A stretch of DNA of 55,000 nt from Cristatella mucedo (Eukaryota > Bryozoa > Phylactolaemata > Cristatellidae). Location of the stretch: NCBI GenBank assembly GCA_009760855.2, contig WPIO01000007.1:2595001-2650000 (forward strand), in the 5' to 3' direction. The translations under genes were made by a program, and so were the position numbers. Of this stretch, positions 41,970-53,684 are shown piece after piece (within the stretch, counting starts at the first letter, position 1; each line of letters starts with the position of its first letter). Below the pieces are notes generated by a model. That model was given only the letters and a program-made list of their open reading frames with translations, had not been told where the DNA came from and made no database searches.

Positions 41970-43065
41970 GCAGGACGGCAAGAAGTGGTGTGATGTGGCA
42001 ACTGTTACGCTCACGACAGACAAGCCTAGCTGCAGATTTTTATGCCTGTTTTTGTCTAACAGTAGGCCCTTGATTGTACAGGCCGGTAGACCAGCAAACA
42101 GTGAATTTCAGAAGTCGAGACGGGAAGTTACAAATACATGGACCAAATTGGACGATGTATCCCCGTCAAAGCAAGCCCGAATTTTAGCAGTTTTATGTAG
42201 CTGAAAGTAGGCAGACTTGACTGTGGAGCAATGAAGGGTCACTGTGGGACAGGACACCTAGATTTCATATAGATTCAACAGGATATATGCTGGCAGAGCC
42301 GATTTTTAACGTTAGCCTTTCCAATTTCTGAATCACACTTGATTTGCCCATAAATAGTAAGATGGTTTTATCATCATTCAATTTTAGAAAGTTTGCTGTC
42401 ATTCAGGTATGAATGTCCGATGTGCATGCAGCAAGGAAGTTGAGAGAGTTTAGCGAGCTGGATGTCTGGGAGGGATCCAAGCAAAGGTACAACTGACTGT
42501 CATCTGCATAGAAGTGAAAGCATAGGGTTTTGGGGTTTAGGGTTTGGGGGTTTAGGGTTTGGGGGTTTAGGGTTTGGGGCGGAGTTGGCGTTCGGGGGGG
42601 TTGGGATTCGGGGGGGAGTTGAGGTTTGTGGTTTGGGGTTCGGGGCAGGCTTAGCGATCACGTTGACAAGAGCGAGAGTAAACTGTTAAGAGAAGTAGAC
42701 CAAGCCCAGACCCCTGAGGTACCGCATACTTCAGGGGTTCCTTGGATGACCATTTTTCATTCCCATCAACACTCTGGAGTCTCCCACTGAGATTGGACCT
42801 GAACCAATGCAGTGCAGTGCCAGCGATGCCCAGACGAGATGAGAGGCGCTTGAGAAGAACTTGGTGATAAATAATATCAAAAAGAGAATGCAGAGAGACT
42901 TTACCCAAGTCTGCATTACTGAGGTCATTATAAACCCTAAGCAATGCAGACTCCGTGGAGTGATTAGCTCCAAAACTAGACTGAAACTTGTTTTATAGGT
43001 TTGAATTATGAGTTCAGCTGGTCTGCCGCAACTCATTCCAGTGTCTTTGACCAACCGTCACAGAG
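41970..43065 (-). pseudogene. LINE-A copy, RT palm to C-terminus
   Basis: Minus-strand LINE-A. Upstream fingers end (TLSVTVGQRHWNELRQTS-like, about 43060-43020), [16 protein letters not shown] (about 42975-42925), a degraded DLSAAFD (reads LFDIIYHQ, about 42885), VPQGSGLGLL, a preserved FHFYADD (about 42525-42505), MTANFLKLNDDKTILLF-like block (about 42405-42360), RACFDG-equivalent (about 42180), and HAFVTSRLDF-like block to about 41975. The C-terminus and tail are absent. A GGGTTTAGGG-type repeat splits it between motif B and YADD. Confidence 0.87.
42525..42648. repeat. Telomere-like TTTAGGG/TTTGGGG repeat insertion
   Basis: At least three 15-bp units (TTTAGGGTTTGGGGG) degrading into G-rich GGTTTGGGG/TTCGGGG sequence. 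It replaces about 6 bases of the LINE-A frame just before the YADD box (reading minus), so it was inserted after the LINE. Confidence 0.9.
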
Positions 43066-43928
43066 TTGGGGAAAACATTTAGCACATGAATCTTCAATGA
43101 CAGAGTGATCGAGCAATCGACATAAGGAAGACACTGTAGAGATTATAATTGCGTGCAATTTTCACTTATAGACGTTCTCATTTATTGATGTAGCACATCG
43201 GTATTCGAATCGAGAGTGGGTGGACATTTGAAACTGAAGTGTTAAAATGCTTGTGCTGGGTGGCGAATGAGTTGGGTCTCGATCGCTCATACTATAGAGT
43301 GGCTGAGTTAAACATCCACAGGTTGCGGCATCGTTCTTCAATTGAAACGGAAATTCGGTTTTCAGCTCCCGTGCTCATTAGAGAGAGCGTGTACATGTGG
43401 TCGACAGTGCAGAGGAACTGACAGCAGAAGCACCTGCAGCCTGTACAGCAACAAGCTAACCAACGGATAGTCCCCTCTCTAGAGCGATTTTAGGGTTTTG
43501 CATTTTTTAAAGGAGACTGTAAATAGACTTATCAAATACTCAGCAGATGTCTCGAAAGCATTCTACTCACCTGATCCCGCTTGCAGGCATACCAAATAAA
43601 TCATGTTTAAGTGACATCTGTAAATTGGCACCACCTCCCGAAAGCGCCACTCTAGGTACGTCCTTGCTAAACCTCTGTGAATGTACACGTTTAAAGTTGC
43701 ATCCGTGTGTCACTCGGCCAATGTCACCAGCGCCATGGCTGTGTCAGTGCCAGGCTCACAGTTCCATTTTACAAGTAACACATCTGGCAAACCTTTGGTC
43801 TGCTATTCAGATCACATTCTCTCCCCGACGCCGTAGTGATGGCTTCATATGTACCTTTGATCTTATCTGGTAGATCGATGTTAGCGAATTGACCAGGTAA
43901 ATAAATCTTTGCTGGATGCAAGAAAATA
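43066..43928. other. No recognisable gene
   Basis: Frames at 43239-43421 and 43547-43873 (+) are unrecognised. Confidence 0.4.
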
Positions 43929-44100
43929 TTCGCTGATTTAAAAGTCTCATATGCAGAGCGGAAGTAGTACCTTAGCTGCCGTCACGGCCGCTTGAAGTTG
44001 GAAATAAAGGATCGCTCACTGCAGAACTCGAGCCCAAGACATCGGTCGTGAAGATGGAACACAAGTTAAACAACTTACCTTCTGGGCTGTCACGGCCCGC
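43929..44100 (-). mobile_element. SINE-A, diverged
   Basis: ATTCGCTGATTTAAAAGTCTC end, AATAAAGGATCGCTCACTGC body, AACTCGAGCCCAAGACATCG (B-box side) and CCTTCTGGGCTGTCACGGCC head on the plus strand. Confidence 0.75.
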
Positions 44101-44287
44101 GATGTAGCCTATCGATGGGACAGTTGGCTGAAATGGCTGATATCCGAGGGGCAGCGAAACTTTCACCGGTTTCAGGTATCAGTCTCATACTTTCAGGGCT
44201 CATTTCATTCACGGCAAATAAAGTAGTTGACTGACTCTCTTTGACCACTCTCCACTGCCTTTGGATCCGAGAGCCAACCAGGGAGAC

Positions 44288-44818
<531 letters not shown>

Positions 44819-45275
44819 AGGAAGACAGTGAATAACACTACTAAATACTGTTAAAATCTAAGTGACGACAGGTGCTGGGCTACGTAGGTGACTGGACCAA
44901 AAGCTGTTCAGTGCCAAGGAGTCCAGCAGATTTAGCACGATGTCTAAGACTAGCTAGCTTCTAATGGCAAGTGAATGTAAGCAGAAAGCAGCCGATTCGC
45001 TAGCTGTACCCTATTTAGGTGGCTGCAGAAGAGCCTTAGCGACCATCATCTGCCCCTCACCCCTTACAGCAGGCAATGCCTAATTGCCAAAATTAGGAGT
45101 CAAATTCACGATCTGATTTATGAAGTGCATCACCTCCTTACCCCTAGGCTTATACCCTGGGGCATGCAGTTGTTAATCCTTCAGCTTTGCATACAAGAGG
45201 CACCAAAGTAAGGCCAGTCCTGAAAGAAGTTTGCAAAGGTCAAATGCGCCGCAATGCTGACAGACGTTTGCGAAT
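44819..45275. other. No recognisable gene
   Basis: A SINE-A-like remnant (GCAGAAGAGCCTTAGCGACC) may lie at 45024-45060, minus strand. Confidence 0.4.
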
Positions 45276-45590
45276 GTGAAATGCTTAGACTTAGAGGATA
45301 AACTTACCTTCAAGAGAAAAGATCGTCTTTATATTAAAGAAAACGACATGAGTGAACGTAAGAGAGCTCGTAGTTCAAGCCACAAAATGACAATCGTCAG
45401 CAAAAAAGCTCTAGCTAAACTCCCGCGAGTGCCGCTACGAAGACTGACCAGTGTTGAGGAATTGTACGACGTCGAGGTGGTACCAATAGACGTGGGGCCG
45501 CCATACACAGCTGCATGCATACCCTCTGCCTACTCGGGGGCCGCATGTATCGTAATCCGCCCACGGGCAGCTACTGCGTCCGTCACTTGA
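45276..45590 (+). CDS. Hypothetical ORF, 104 codons
   Basis: Begins MKCLDLEDKLTFKRKDRLYI, is Lys/Arg-rich for 60 residues, then includes TSVEELYDVEVVPIDVGPP. No recognised domain, promoter or splice signal. It precedes a CpG-rich block by about 100 bp. Confidence 0.2.
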   Translation: MKCLDLEDKLTFKRKDRLYIKENDMSERKRARSSSHKMTIVSKKALAKLPRVPLRRLTSVEELYDVEVVPIDVGPPYTAACIPSAYSGAACIVIRPRAATASVT

Positions 45591-45689
45591 CTTGCACTAA
45601 ATGCCTGCTAGAGCGAGCAGCATGTTTCGGCCGTGTCTGGGCAACCTGAACCGGCGACAGGTCACGTGCCGACAGCTCGCCAGTGAGTT

Positions 45690-46330
45690 GAGCTAAGAGT
45701 AAAGAGCTGTATGCTGCCGGCGGCCCTACGGACCTGCTCTTCATTGACCTCCGGCGTCCTGCCGCTCGAGCCGCTCGCTCCGCTGCGAGCGCCGCTCTTA
45801 ATTAGCGCCGCGTGGGCAGTCGCTGGCAACGAGCAGGTGGCCCAGCTGGAACCAGGCCGTGAAGTCTGGCAGGTGGCAGCAGCAGGGGCCACCGATTGGT
45901 CGGCCTAGCTCGGCGTGGCGCTGGCCGCCGCCGCCAGCAGGTCGTCTGCTCCCAGTTTGCGACACCTCCAGCAGCAGCCTCCGCGCTCGCTGGCTCGCTG
46001 TGACCATCGCCCACCTACGACGACGGTCCACCGGAAGGCCCCGGCTGCCTCTTCTGTTCACTTCGAGCGCCGCCCAAATAGCGAGCTCTAAAAGGAATCC
46101 TACTCCGACGGAGGTGTGAGCCCAGGGCAGGCGCCCGAGCCGCTTTCGAGCGCCAGTAGCAGCCGCTTTCCTCGGAGATGCTTGGGCACGCAAAGCGCCT
46201 GGCTACAGCGCACGCGCGGCCGGCCGATCGGAGCACGGCTGAGGCACAGGCATAGGTTCAGCGGCTGCCCACTGCTGTGCACTTCTCCGCGGCACGATCG
46301 GGTTTCGACCGGGATGATCGATTATCGTTG
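45690..46330. promoter_or_regulatory. CpG-rich block
   Basis: GC-rich with clustered CpG and CAGCAG/GCCGCC runs. Several overlapping frames on both strands, none recognised. Possible promoter by composition only. Confidence 0.3.
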
Positions 46331-46913
46331 GAGGTTTAATAAAGAAAAGCTCCGCTAAAACTCATTAGTCCTCCGAGGTAATGGCGGACAATGAGCTCCA
46401 TCCTCTTGCCCGCCCATCTTTAAGGCTTGGGCTTTGCTGACCAGACGTCTACCTGTCTACCTACCGACGGAGGCTACCGACTTGGTGTTCGCACGGCAGC
46501 GGAAGAGAACTACCGGCTGCTCCCTCCTCCTCCTCCTCCCCCTCCAAAAAGGACTCCCTCGGTCGCCGTCTGACTTTGCTCTGTCTACGAGGCTTTGCAG
46601 GTTGCTCATGAAGAACTAGCCGCAGACGACTATTATTTGCGAGTTGTCCGGCTGCGGACTTCCGGAGTAGAGAGGTCACGTGTCGTTGGTATCGAGTTTG
46701 TGGTTATTTCCTTTCCTGTCTAGTTAATCTCCGAAGTCAACGGTGACTCCGCTAAACAGCTGCAGACACTTCAATCCTTGGAAGAGAGCGATTGGTGTCG
46801 CACGACAATATTTTGGAAGGAGAAAAAATTTGAGAACAGCAAAGCGGTTATGCCGCATGGCCTAGCTGAGAATTGCAGAAACTTGTGCGTCGGCGCCATT
46901 GCGGTTTATTGAA
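46331..46913. other. No recognisable gene
   Basis: Pyrimidine-rich (CTC)n stretch at about 46521-46546. Otherwise unassigned. Confidence 0.45.
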
Positions 46914-47086
46914 TACTACTACTACTAATAATAATAAAAAATTTGCGTCGCACCATCAGAGAGCTTAGGCTCTTTCTAGGCACTTTACATTTTACATTTT
47001 ACTTGCATATAAATCAATTATCAAATGATTGGTGGTAGCACGAATATGCACACGAAGGACGAATCGCAAAGACCCACCAAATAGAA
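46914..47086 (-). mobile_element. LINE 3' end
   Basis: (CTA/ATA)n then a reverse-complement tail (GCACCATCAGAGAGCTTAGG ... TAGGCACTTTACATTTT) and 3' UTR (GGTGGTAGCACGAATATGCA, CACGAAGGACGAATCGCAAA). Confidence 0.82.
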
Positions 47087-47104
47087 GCTTACGGAGAGAG
47101 GGCC

Positions 47105-47368
47105 TTGAGGGCCCGCGAGCAGATCGCAAAGCTTCGAGCAATAGAATCCGTGTCCGACGCAATTGTATCAATGAAAACTGACAACATGACAGTCATTCCG
47201 TTTTCAGACACGGAGAGCGAAGGATCGAAAGCAACTTTTCGGCGTGTCAGCGTGTCAGCACAAGCTCCTTCACTGCGTAACGGAGAATTTCTAGAGCTGT
47301 GCCGCAGATATCCAACGGACGGTAAAGTCGGCTTTTTCACGCACTCACGATTCTGGGAGGGCGCGTAG
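47105..47368 (+). CDS. Hypothetical ORF, 87 codons
   Basis: Reads MRAREQIAKLRAIESVSDAI ... FLELCRRYPTDGKVGFFTHS; balanced, charged composition. It directly follows the LINE end, and the minus strand is also open (47089-47394), so coding status is uncertain. No domain is recognised. Confidence 0.2.
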   Translation: MRAREQIAKLRAIESVSDAIVSMKTDNMTVIPFSDTESEGSKATFRRVSVSAQAPSLRNGEFLELCRRYPTDGKVGFFTHSRFWEGA

Positions 47369-47695
47369 CAACCATTGGCTGCTGGCTCACGCAACGTCCG
47401 ATAAGAGCAATGCTGGCGCTACGTGCGCCTGCGCAGCTGTGCGGCGCTCGAGCGCAGAGCTTCGCATAGCTGCACACCGCGGGGTCAGACTCGGGGTCAG
47501 ACTTTCGCACTTTCGAAAGAAGTTAACTCGAATGCTAAAGTAAAGGCCGGTGTTTAACGCTGCGGTGCATTTTGGTGCACTGGCTTACAACGAGGCAGAT
47601 AAAAAGCCGTCCTGTCCAGTCGTCCTGAGGAGCTAGTTCCACGCTATTCACTACCTCAACAGGCCTTCTGACTCAGCTATTCTTCTCACTTTCTC
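47369..47695. other. No recognisable gene
   Basis: Contains a GGGGTCAGACT direct duplication (about 47482-47504). Confidence 0.45.
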
Positions 47696-47746
47696 TTAAT
47701 AATAATAATTCACTTGATAAAGTGCCCTCAGATAACTTAATCTCTT
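47696..47746 (-). mobile_element. LINE-A tail fragment
   Basis: TTAATAATAATAATTCACTT then GATAAAGTGCCCTCAGATAA and CTTAATCTCTTG: tail only, broken inside the hairpin. Confidence 0.85.
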
Positions 47747-48104
47747 GTTGCGTAAGATGAAGTCTTTTGGCTACCGAATGCGTACCGAAAGCCTCTTAGA
47801 CTGTGAAAATTCGCCTGCGTAGCACCCGCTTAGTCATTGTGGCTTCGTGGAGTTACAGACGGAGATACGTTACATGACGTTACATATTCTTGAACGAACA
47901 GTGAAGTAACTTGAGTTCCGGGCAGGGTGTACTCGCGGTTGCTCGTACATTATTATTATTGTCATATTTAAAGAGACGATTCTCATAGCGGCACATGTAG
48001 GGGTGGATGTGCCCCATAGTCTTTCATTTGGGTGGCTTTTGACAAACAAGAGCATGAGGTTACGCCGGCTGAAGCTACAGTTGCTTAGAATCGACGATTG
48101 AACC
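47747..48104. other. No recognisable gene
   Basis: The 102-codon minus frame (47870-48178) is unrecognised and partly antisense to a LINE. Confidence 0.4.
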
Positions 48105-48722
48105 ATACAGGAACCTGTCTCTCCGACCTGTCCACCGTCTCCACGTGAAGCAGCTCGTCGACTTCGAGGTTCTGTCACTCAATTTGCGTTCTCCATCAGG
48201 TTAGCCCTTGTTCGGCATGTCGAACTGAAACACTTACACATCATTCCCTAACATGCCCTCCTCTGACTCGCATCCCTAACCTGTGACCCCATCTTATCTC
48301 CAATCCTTACGTGATCTAGCGTTCAGCTCTTATGCACCCGAAGAGCGGAATTCCCTACCTGCCTACATCACGACATCTCAAAAGTTGGGAACGCTAAAAG
48401 CATATTGAAAACTCACCTATTTCTCACAACATTTACTTTGTCCATGTGAATTGTCTCCCCTCACACTCCGCCGCGCTGGTTTGGCCCAGTGGTTAAGGTG
48501 CTCGACCCGACCCAGGTCTGGCCGAGGTCGTGGGCTCGAGCCCCGTGGCAAATGTGAAGCACCTGAATAGAGACCAAACCATCTTAGACCGCTATACAAA
48601 TTAATTACATTATTGTTATTATGGAGCAGTTATTTACGCATTAATCAGTTTATATGCCTTCTTTTCAGACTGTGTAAAGTGCCTAGAGACGTTCGATTTT
48701 CTTATATAAAAGTGTAATTTTA
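48105..48722 (+). pseudogene. LINE C-terminal copy with nested SINE-B
   Basis: VDFEVLSLNLRS (about 48150-48190), LRDLAFSSYAPEERNSLPAY (about 48310-48365) and LKTHLFLT-equivalent mark the LINE C-terminus, frame-broken. The 3' UTR is interrupted by SINE-B, and the tail resumes at GTGTAAAGTGCCTAGAGACG (about 48671). Confidence 0.8.
48468..48618 (+). mobile_element. SINE-B, full length
   Basis: Best reference copy: CCGCGCTGGTTTGGCCCAGT start with A box TGGCCCAGTGG (48482-48492), B box region GGGCTCGAGCCCC (48531-48543), tail GAAGCACCTGAATAGAGACC ... GACCGCTATACAAATT. It is tRNA-derived and inserted in a LINE 3' UTR. Confidence 0.95.
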
Positions 48723-48911
48723 ATATTGCGATATCTTATATTGCTTTTGCTTTGGTAGCCTCAATATATAATTATTTTTAGGCATGGCAAAAATTTTTTT
48801 GATGCGTTTCGCTGTCTGTTGGTATTTAAAAAAGCGAAACCACCTCACGTGTGTTCTAGTAGTAAATAATGGACCACAAGCCATGCGCGTGTTTTGTTGC
48901 TAGCCCCCGGT
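48723..48911. other. Spacer
   Basis: AT-rich, featureless. Confidence 0.4.
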
Positions 48912-49072
48912 CGGGTCGTAGCCTAGGGGTGACGTGCTCGCACATGGCGACCTACGCCGTGGGTTCGAGTGCTGCAGCGGTCAATTAATTATTGTCTCCT
49001 GCAAGCAAGCGGCTGTGCTTGCCGCCAAGGCTCTTCTGCCGCTATGTAAATGAGACTGTCGCCGCATCAGGT
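48912..49072 (+). mobile_element. SINE-A variant
   Basis: GTCGTAGCCTAGGGGTGACG (A box TAGCCTAGGGG), GTGGGTTCGAGTGC (B box), GCCAAGGCTCTTCTGCCGCT and a diverged end GCCGCATCAGGTAA. Confidence 0.78.
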
Positions 49073-50089
49073 AACCTTTGCGACCGCGCAGGTGCAGGAA
49101 CGCGGCGAGTGTAGTGTATGCGGTGGAAGAACTTGCACTTGCCGCTTAATGGCGAAGCACCGCCAGCCGAAATAGCTAGAGTGTACGTGTACTTGGACGG
49201 CTGGAAAATTATGAGAGACTCCGGGGCGGATTCAGAGGCTTCAGCCAAAGAGAGTCGTGACCTATGGCGAGCTACGGCGAGCGGCGTACGAGTGCTCGGC
49301 TAGGAGCATCTTCGCTGGCCGGTTTAGCGGCCCCACCTGGGACGGTCGAATCTCCGTCGTGACAAAAGTGGTCCCGCTGTAACTCCATGAACAAGTGCAG
49401 TGCCCTTGAATTACCTTACCGGGATATTCAGGTAAGCTGGAACGTGTAGCGCTGGCCGGCTGGCTGGCTGGAGCTTTCCTATGGCTGGATATTCTGGACA
49501 ACGAGCTGCCGCAGATTGCCGGTACAGCATAAGGAGACAGCCAAGTGATTGCGATCTGTTTGGAAAGAAATTTATTGAATAGGTCTACATAAAATAAGAC
49601 TGCACACAAGTGTATATTGTGGACGAAATATGATCAGCGACTAGAGTTTTTGCGGTAGCCAGCCGGAATACACTTGCAAACTGTAGCTCCTCCCAAGCTA
49701 CTCCGCCGGGTCCGACTTTTTTTTATAACTTTGATGGCCTGCGGAGGAATGCCAGATGTGAAATCCCATTATTTTTTTAAAAGTCCAGTGTACACAACTG
49801 GCGGACGGCGGATAACGCAGTGCGGCATATATTTATCAATCGAGCCCGCTTGCATCAAAACTTATTGGCGTGCAGCTGGGGTGGGTGGGTGGGTGGGCAG
49901 TTAGTTCCATGCTACCACTAAAAACTGTCTCACGTTAAGGAAAGCCTAATGGAAGGATGGGTGGACAATGGACCTCATAATGTCAGGAAGAATTACGTGA
50001 ATTGTGAGGAGTCCGCAGCCTCTTACAGACCACCACGCTGAGATGTGAGCGCTGCAAAGTGGCGATAACGTACCCCACCCCGTCTCTCC
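49073..50089. other. No recognisable gene
   Basis: The 115-codon minus frame (49262-49609) is unrecognised. A GCTG(G/C) run is at about 49453-49471 and a GGGT run at about 49879-49897. Confidence 0.4.
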
Positions 50090-50820
50090 ATCTTACTCCC
50101 CTCACCCCATTTCTTCGAATTTCATCCTCTCTCCCTTCCCCCAATCCCTCCCTCTCTCCCTTCCCCCAATCCCTCCCTCTCTCCCTTCCCCAATCCCTCC
50201 CTCTCTCCCTTCCCCAATCCCTCCCTCTCTCCCATCACCTATTCCCTCCCTCCCTCCCTTCCCCTAATCCCTCTCCCTCTCTCCCTTCCCCTAATCCCTC
50301 TCTCCCTTCCCTAATCTCTCTCCCTCTCTCCCCAATCCCACCCTCTCTCCCTTCCCATAATTCCTCTCCCTCTCTCCCTTCCCCTAATCCCTCTCCCTCT
50401 CTCCCTTCCCCTAATCCCTCTCCCTCTCTCCCTTCCCCTAATCTCTCTCCCTCTCTCCCTTCCCCTAATCTCTCTCCCTCTCTCCCTTCCCCTAATCCCT
50501 CTCCCTCTCTCCCTTCCCCTAATCCCTCTCCCTCTCTCCCTTCCCCTAATCTCTCTCCCTCTCTCCCTTAATCCATCTCCCTCTCTTCCTTCCCCTAATC
50601 CCTCTCCCTCTCTTCCTTCCCCTAATCCCTCTCCCTCTCTTCCTTCCTCTAATCCCTCTCCCTCCCTCCCTTCCCCTAATCCCTCTCCCTCTCTCCCTTC
50701 CCCTAATCCCTCTCCCTCTCTCCCTTCCCCTAATCTCTTTCCCTCCCTCTCTTCCCCTAATCCCTCCCTCTCTCCCTCTCTCCCTTCCCCTAATCCCTCT
50801 CCCTCTCTCGCTCCCCTTTC
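50090..50820. repeat. 27-bp pyrimidine minisatellite
   Basis: About 25 copies of a unit near CCCTCTCCCTCTCTCCCTTC/CCCTAAT, with earlier 22-26-bp variants. Purine strand on the minus. The 27-bp period keeps a frame open as a 9-residue SPNPSPSLP repeat (+) or a Gly-Glu-Arg repeat (-); both are artefacts. Confidence 0.96.
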
Positions 50821-51204
50821 CATCTCGGGCTCGCTACATCACTCGCTCACTCGCTCTATCTCCAACTTTCCCTTCCGTTCTCTCCCTCTCTCCTTCCTTT
50901 AGCTCCCTCACTCCTTAATCACTCGCTCACTTCCGCTACCCGTACTCCTTGCTCTCCCTCTCTCTCGGTCTCTCTCCCTCCCTCACCCTCTTGCTCCCTC
51001 AATCCTGCCTCACTCGCTTGCTCCCCTTACCCTCCTTCTCTCGCTCAGCACCTCGAGTTTGCATCGCGAAAGTTGCACCAAATACTCGTGCTCTCCTAGC
51101 GAAAAGATTGGCTACGGGCCTGCATCCAAGGGTCCGTCCTTTACCTTCCGTGCAAACTTTCGCCGACTGCGAGGCAGATACGTAGCAGATAAAGGATGCT
51201 TGGC
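50821..51204. other. Pyrimidine-rich continuation and spacer
   Basis: CT-rich to about 51050 (CACTCGCTCACTCGCTC near 50838-50854), then unassigned. Confidence 0.6.
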
Positions 51205-51224
51205 TAGCGCATCGAAACGGCCTC

Positions 51225-51290
51225 CGATAAAGTGCCTAGAAAGAGATTAAGTTCTCTGAGGACGCCATGTAAAAGGTATTATTATTAATA
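51225..51290 (+). mobile_element. LINE tail fragment
   Basis: AAAGTGCCTAGAAAGAGATT, GTTCTCTGAGGACGCC and (ATT)n to 51287. No coding part. Confidence 0.88.
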
Positions 51291-51294
51291 ACCA

Positions 51295-51905
51295 AGGGTA
51301 CGGTTTCCAAAGGATTTGAAGTTGGTTTGAAACACAGCTAGACGACCTGAGTCGGAAGAACAAGCGGTACGACGCCTTGCCTAATTGGGACGTAACTCGG
51401 ATAGGTAAGCTGAAGCAAGAGAATGCAGGGACCTACAAGTCAGTGGCAGAACCATTAGGCCAAGTGCTGTTTGATGGAAAGCTCGTGCAGGTCGGTGAGA
51501 AGTGGTGCAATGCAGCGAAGGCGAAGTTAACGACAGACAAGCCTAGCTGCCGGTTTGTACCGACTGCATGCGTCCGATCGCGTAGGCCAGTAGTGAAGCA
51601 AGCCGTGAGCTACAAGCGTTGAGACGGGATGTCGCAAATGGTTGGCCAACTTGGATACTGTATTCCTGTCTATGCATGCCCAAAGTTTTGCAACACCACT
51701 TAACGTGGCTGAAAGTAGGCAGACGACTGTGGAGCTAATAATTCAGCCTCCTTTAGGAGCAGGGCACACAGATTCCCTTCACATGCTACAGAAGATAAGC
51801 TAGCCAAACCCACTCAAAGGGATAGTTTTTCCAATATCGGAGTAACACTTAGCTTGACAATAACTATTAAGTTCTACTTATCATCATTGAAGTTTAAATC
51901 CCCTA
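51295..51905 (-). pseudogene. Decayed LINE-A internal/C-terminal copy
   Basis: Minus-strand equivalents of TNLKSFG (about 51310-51330), the LHWLP region (about 51480-51500), SRLDFCNS (about 51600-51640), LDKDTT (about 51650-51670) and LNDDK (about 51880-51890). No tail: the 3' end is cut at the position where the plus-strand tail fragment ends. Confidence 0.78.
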
Positions 51906-52182
51906 GCTGTTCGTGTTTTTGCTGCGGACGTCGTCGCCTGAACCCTGGACCCTGAGCCCAGGCCGACCAGTGGACCTGGCCCAGGCCGACCAGCAGTGAG
52001 CGCGAGCTTTTTTTAGACGGCAAATCTACTACCGGGCAACCGTCGCCCGAGTAATCCGGGTAACCTGAGCCTCACTTTTTCGAGGCCACAATCACTCATC
52101 AGTGGCCTGCCGCTTTTCCGGAACTGCCTACGCCAAGAAGGGCAAAAGGATACCAACAATAATTAAAAGTAACGAGGATAGA

Positions 52183-52185
<3 letters not shown>
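51906..52185. other. Spacer
   Basis: Nothing recognised apart from a CCAGGCCGACCAG direct duplication (about 51959-51992). Confidence 0.45.

Positions 52186-52267
<82 letters not shown>
52186..52267. repeat. (CT)n microsatellite
   Basis: About 80 bp of CT with CTCACT at its end. Confidence 0.97.
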
Positions 52268-52272
<5 letters not shown>

Positions 52273-52883
52273 ACTCTAGCTCTCACTCTCTCTCTTCACT
52301 CTTTTTCTATCGGAGGGCATCGATTCTCACATTTTCGGTTTCCATCCACAAAAATTCTTTCGGAAACACGGCCCGCATCTAGTAGGGATACCAAATGGTT
52401 GGTGAGCTCGCAGTCTCGCCCGAGCGTGAGAAGTGAGAAGTGAGCATTGCGAACAGTCAGCAGCAATGCTCAGGCGCTCCGTAGGTGGCGGTGGTGAGAT
52501 CAAGGAAGACTTACGGGGTACGGAGGTTTGTGGAAGAGGGATTGGTGCAAGGACGACCATCTTCCATCAGTCTGACAGTAGTAACTTTGAGAAATGTTCA
52601 CAATCTTGCTCATAAAAAGCTCTTTAGCAATTCTGATCTTTCCATTTTAAATTTGATTGTTAATATTCCCTTTAAATATTAGTTTAATTTTTAAAAATAT
52701 GTGGAAAGCATCTCCTGCGCGTTGATGGCGTTGTACCCGGAAACCTCTTTCCACGCAATGAAAAATGTGTATCTCCATTTGGAGAGACCGAGGCGGCGCG
52801 GCCTTGAGCGCGTCTATAAACAGATTGCCTATTTAGCAACGTCAAAGATGATCCTACGTAAGAAAATTACAGCAGTCCGGAGA
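52268..52883. other. No recognisable gene
   Basis: Short frames only; AT-rich from 52610 to 52700. Confidence 0.45.
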
Positions 52884-53018
52884 AACGGCCGCACTGGTTT
52901 GGCTCCGGGGTTCAAGGTGCTCACCTTTTACAGTGGCAGTCGTGGGTCTCTGCGGCACACGCGTAGCACCTAGATAGAGATTCCGTTCTCTTAGGGTGCT
53001 ATAGAAATTAACTAAATA
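52884..53018 (+). mobile_element. SINE-B
   Basis: GGCCGCACTGGTTTGGCTCC start, damaged B box (GTCGTGGGTCTCTGCGG) and tail TAGCACCTAGATAGAGATTC ... TTAGGGTGCTATAGAAATT. Confidence 0.87.
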
Positions 53019-53370
53019 TTTTTTTATTTAATAGCACGCTCGCCGAAGCCGCCGCGCTGATGGCCTTACTAGCCCACATAAATGAAAACCCACCGCTTCT
53101 AGAGATTAATTGAGCTTGAGACGCCGACACGCCTTTACAGTCATTATGCATGCGCTCGAAATTCCATAATTCTCTTTACTAAGTTTTGAAGCCCGGAAGC
53201 CGCCTCGCTAGACTTATGGCAGTAACTCGGGCGATGTGCCGGTATTCTGCGGGGGAGGTGCTAAAGGCTTGCCGGATGCTGCATAGTCGGCCTCGCTGCA
53301 GTCCAGTGCTGGAGCAACCGAGAAAGACCCGAGATGAGCGTTAACATCCCGGGGGTGACTCGCCACAATG
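53019..53370. other. No recognisable gene
   Basis: Unassigned spacer. Confidence 0.45.
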
Positions 53371-53392
53371 CCGCGCCGGTTTGGCCCAGTGG

Positions 53393-53573
53393 TTGGTGAG
53401 CCGTGACGGCACACTAGGTAAGGCGGTTGGTTTCACGACCTCGGTCCCGAGGTCGTGGGTTCGATTCCTGCGTTGGGCGATCCTTTATCGCCACCGCAAG
53501 CGTCGGAGAGAGCCGTAAAGGCTCTTCTGTCGCTATAAAAAAAGAGGCTGTTTAATCAGCTAGGATTTTTTTC
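53393..53573 (+). mobile_element. SINE-A nested in SINE-B
   Basis: Full-length: GGTGAGCCGTGACGGCACAC head, GGTTCGATTCC B box (53459-53469), CTCTTCTGTCGCTATAAAAA and TTTAATCAGCTAGGA end. Confidence 0.93.
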
Positions 53574-53684
53574 AGGTGCTCGCCACGAACCAAGGTCAAG
53601 GTGACTGTATTTGACGACCGAGGTCGCGGACTGCAGCCCCGTGGCACATGTCGCCCCTGGGACTTCGTCCAGAAGGTAAGGTGC

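Noticed and set aside
42525-42648. True chromosome end
   Set aside because: LINE sequence continues on both sides in the same element, so the telomere-like repeat is interstitial.
50090-50820. CRISPR-like array
   Set aside because: The units are contiguous without unique spacers and the genome is eukaryotic; it is a minisatellite.
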